NCBI GenBank assembly: GCA_028687935.1
Contig: JAQTZE010000009.1
Span: forward strand, 1 to 64,000
Reading direction: 5' to 3'
Length of the DNA: 64,000 bases
DNA from: Sulfurimonas sp.
GTDB taxonomy: Bacteria > Campylobacterota > Campylobacteria > Campylobacterales > Sulfurimonadaceae
This document shows, piece after piece, positions 62,322 through 64,000 of this stretch. The notes below the pieces were generated by a model, which worked only from the letters and a program-made list of their open reading frames with translations, was not told the DNA's origin and ran no database searches. Position 1 is the first letter of the stretch. Each line of letters begins with the position of its first letter. The position numbers and the translations under genes are program-made.

Positions 62322-63371
62322 CTATGCAAATTTCTCTAAAATCTCATACGCAGTATTGCGAACAGCTGCACTCTCACCCAAATCTTGAATAAGATGCACC
62401 ATCTCTTCTTTTGCCATTGTGTATGCCGCTCCAGCAGAGCTTACAACATTTTCTTCCATCATCGTTGATCCAAGATCATTGGCTCCAAAACGCAGCGCCA
62501 TCTGACCGATATATGGCCCTTGTGTCACCCATGAGCTTTGGATATTTGGTACATTATCCAAATAGAGACGTGCCACTGCGAGCAAACGCAAGTAGCGGTT
62601 GGATGATGGTTTCTCCATATCAGGAATCTGTGCTAAAAGTTCTGTATGTTTGCCCTGAAAACTCCACATGATAAAGGCACGAAAACCACCCGTCTCATCT
62701 TGAAGATTTCGTATCATATCAAAGTGATCGATGATATCTTCGTCTGTTTCAACTGTTCCATACATCATCGTCGCTGTTGATTTGATATCAAGTTTATGCG
62801 CTTTTCTATGGATATCTACCCACACATCTGAGTCAATCTTTTTAGGTGCGATGATATCACGTACCTTATCAGAGAGTATCTCAGCCCCTGCTCCAGGGAT
62901 AGAAGCAAGACCTTTTGCTTTGAGACGTGTGAGTACTTCTTCTACCGTGATACGAGAGACTTTTGCGATAAAATCTATCTCGATAGAAGAAAAACCATGG
63001 ATAGTAATCTGCGGATATTTTGTATGGATATGTTCTACCAAATCCTCATACCACTCGATTTTGAGTTTCGGATGGACTCCGCCTTGGAAAAGTATCTGCG
63101 TTCCGCCTATCTCAAGCAGTTCATCTATCTTTGTATCGATCTCTTCATAAGTCAGCACATACGCATCGGCATCTTTTTCATGACGATAAAACGCACAAAA
63201 CTTACAATCTACCCAGCAGATATTTGTGTAGTTGATATTTCTATCCACTACAAAAGTCGTAATACCTTCAGGGTGGAGTTCTTTTTTTCTCGCACTTGCC
63301 ATACGTCCAAGCTCTTTGAGGTCTGCGTTTTTGATCAGATCAAGTGCTTCTTCTTTTGTTAATCTTTTCAT
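62322..63371 (-). CDS. mqnC: Cyclic dehypoxanthine futalosine synthase
   Basis: About 349 residues; radical SAM enzyme of the futalosine menaquinone pathway. Start chosen at the ATG at 63371 (MKRLTKEEALDLIK), which has AGAGAGAA upstream; an ATG at 63410 lies inside the next gene. The Fe-S cluster motif is CWVDCKFCAFY. QILFQGGVHPKLKIEWYEDL, SIPGAGAEILSDKVRDIIAPKK, ATMMYGTVETDEDI and QDETGGFRAFIMWSFQ match MqnC rather than MqnE. It shows that menaquinone is made from futalosine here. Confidence 0.9.
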   Translation of the reverse strand: MKRLTKEEALDLIKNADLKELGRMASARKKELHPEGITTFVVDRNINYTNICWVDCKFCAFYRHEKDADAYVLTYEEIDTKIDELLEIGGTQILFQGGVHPKLKIEWYEDLVEHIHTKYPQITIHGFSSIEIDFIAKVSRITVEEVLTRLKAKGLASIPGAGAEILSDKVRDIIAPKKIDSDVWVDIHRKAHKLDIKSTATMMYGTVETDEDIIDHFDMIRNLQDETGGFRAFIMWSFQGKHTELLAQIPDMEKPSSNRYLRLLAVARLYLDNVPNIQSSWVTQGPYIGQMALRFGANDLGSTMMEENVVSSAGAAYTMAKEEMVHLIQDLGESAAVRNTAYEILEKFA

Positions 63372-63381
63372 TATTCTCTCT

Positions 63382-63813
63382 TTATTTGGTTGCTTTGGCG
63401 ATAATAGCACTCAAACCTTTATCCATAGCTTCTAAATGTTTTTCATTATTGAGCTTAAAATCTTGTTTAAGTGTACTAACTTCTCTAAACGCAACTTTAA
63501 CACTCGTAGCAGAATCTCTATACACCAGTACTCGCAATGGTAAATCAAGAGCACTGAGGATATCTTCTTGCATCAGTTTTGTACCTGCTTTTGGATTACC
63601 AAAGAGTATAACTTGTGCCTCAGACATCTCCATATTTACCATTTGTGCATTTTTTGTATGGTTGATGATACCAAAGAGTGTAAAACCTTTGGAGGTGACA
63701 ATCTCTCTTATATTTTCTATTGTTTGTGAGACATCATAATGACTCTGCACAATTTTGATCTCACCTGCATACAAACTGAGCATACATCCAAAGAAAAGAA
63801 GAAATTTTTTCAT
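63382..63813 (-). CDS. Secreted DUF302 protein
   Basis: A 143-residue protein with a signal peptide (residues 1-16, ending SLYAG) and a DUF302 domain: ENIREIVTSKGFTLFGIINHTKNAQMVNM, AQVILFGNPKAGTKLMQEDILSALDLPLRVLVY. The family is small and its function is not known. It lies 10 nt before mqnC and 3 nt after nusB. Confidence 0.9.
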   Translation of the reverse strand: MKKFLLFFGCMLSLYAGEIKIVQSHYDVSQTIENIREIVTSKGFTLFGIINHTKNAQMVNMEMSEAQVILFGNPKAGTKLMQEDILSALDLPLRVLVYRDSATSVKVAFREVSTLKQDFKLNNEKHLEAMDKGLSAIIAKATK

Positions 63814-63816
63814 CGC

Positions 63817-64000
63817 TTATGAATCCAGTTTATCTTTACTTATAGCGTCTAAAACGCCATTGATAAATTTAGGAGACTGCTCACTTCCAAATGCTTTTGT
63901 GATTTCGACCGCTTCGTTGATAACCACAGCCGAATCAAGTTCTCCATACAAAATCTCATATGTAGCAAGTCTAAGTGTCGCGCGCTCAATACTTCCAAGT
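63817..64000 (-). CDS. nusB: Transcription antitermination factor NusB (3' part)
   Basis: The last 60 residues, cut by the window end. [39 protein letters not shown] and [13 protein letters not shown] match the C-terminal half of NusB, which joins the ribosomal antitermination complex. The TAA is at 63817-63819. Confidence 0.9.
   Translation of the reverse strand, partial: LGSIERATLRLATYEILYGELDSAVVINEAVEITKAFGSEQSPKFINGVLDAISKDKLDS

Larger units (their letters stand above)
785..63500. repeat. Dispersed over-represented word AAACGCA(R) / (Y)TGCGTTT
   Basis: By hand scan the heptamer occurs about 48 times as AAACGCA and about 54 times as TGCGTTT on the plus strand, or one per 600-650 nt. The base after AAACGCA is A or G in about nine of ten cases. 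Copies lie near 0.8, 2.2, 4.4, 5.2, 6.0, 6.1, 6.9, 8.4, 9.1, 10.7, 10.8, 10.9, 11.2, 11.4, 11.8, 12.7, 12.8, 13.5 (2), 14.1, 14.3, 15.2, 15.5, 16.4, 16.6, 17.0, 17.6, 18.5, 19.6, 19.8, 20.5, 20.6, 20.7 and 20.9 kb, and onward at similar density, with 34.2-34.4 (4), 55.7-56.0 (4) and 60.1-60.6 kb (6) as clusters. It is sparse in aclBA, rplS-rpsP, most of lptD and most of lon. See findings. Confidence 0.85.

Noticed and set aside
785-63500. A Chi or KOPS-type replication-orientation motif as explanation of AAACGCAR
   Set aside because: Such motifs are skewed to one strand. Here the two orientations are near equal over the same interval.

Overview
This is an AT-rich window from a free-living, autotrophic member of the Campylobacterota, most like Sulfurimonas. 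The main evidence is a two-subunit ATP citrate lyase (aclB-aclA), the diagnostic enzyme of the reductive TCA cycle. Supporting evidence is the futalosine menaquinone enzyme MqnC, an NhaD-type Na+/H+ antiporter, FliW with CsrA, and gene orders that I recall from Helicobacter and Campylobacter: rplS-trmD-rimM-khpA-rpsP-ffh; waaA-flgZ-nif3; atpE-pnp-PRTase-lptD-RDD-purD; lon-bamD-fliW. I see no insertion sequence, prophage or CRISPR array. Apart from the adhesin/pilin locus, the content is core chromosome.

Layout. 0.1-39.6 kb is almost entirely on the minus strand: a pseudopilin; aclBA; a GT-C-like membrane protein with pabA/trpG; the ribosomal/SRP block (ffh to rplS); an eleven-gene run from a UvrD-type helicase through truB, csrA, ispE, smpB, an M23 peptidase, a TPR protein, nif3, flgZ and waaA to an rluA-family gene; one plus-strand LysR gene; a diguanylate cyclase, LMW phosphatase, cysK, aminotransferase and SspB-like run; tRNA-Leu(GAG); atpE; the purD-lptD-pnp run; a probable 6S RNA; a SPOR-like hybrid histidine kinase; guaA; nhaD; nadB; and a small lipoprotein. 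39.6-47.7 kb is on the plus strand: a DUF721-like gene, uvrC, and a four-gene signalling operon (PAS, dual-Hpt, NIT-type hybrid kinase, receiver). 47.7-51.0 kb is minus strand (lon, bamD). 51.0-59.1 kb is plus strand: fliW, a 1648-residue secreted protein with three pilin-like genes, and hpf. 59.2-64 kb is minus strand: recG, an M16-like protein without its zinc site, mqnC, a DUF302 gene and the 3' part of nusB.

What stands out. (1) The heptamer AAACGCA, usually AAACGCAR, occurs about 100 times on the two strands by hand count, against roughly 8 expected from base composition. It lies in all three codon frames and on both strands about equally, so it is selected as DNA; an uptake-sequence or genome-organisation role is the leading guess. 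(2) The large surface protein carries 18 Campylobacter-type N-glycosylation sequons (D/E-X-N-X-S/T) and the pilin after it carries four more. (3) A 200-nt structured RNA with its own promoter fits 6S RNA. (4) A small unannotated-looking protein resembles the ClpXP adaptor SspB. (5) Several signalling and protease homologues have lost their catalytic residues. (6) Many terminator hairpins enclose the stop codon of the gene they end.

All calls are by eye. No database search, structure prediction or statistical test was run.
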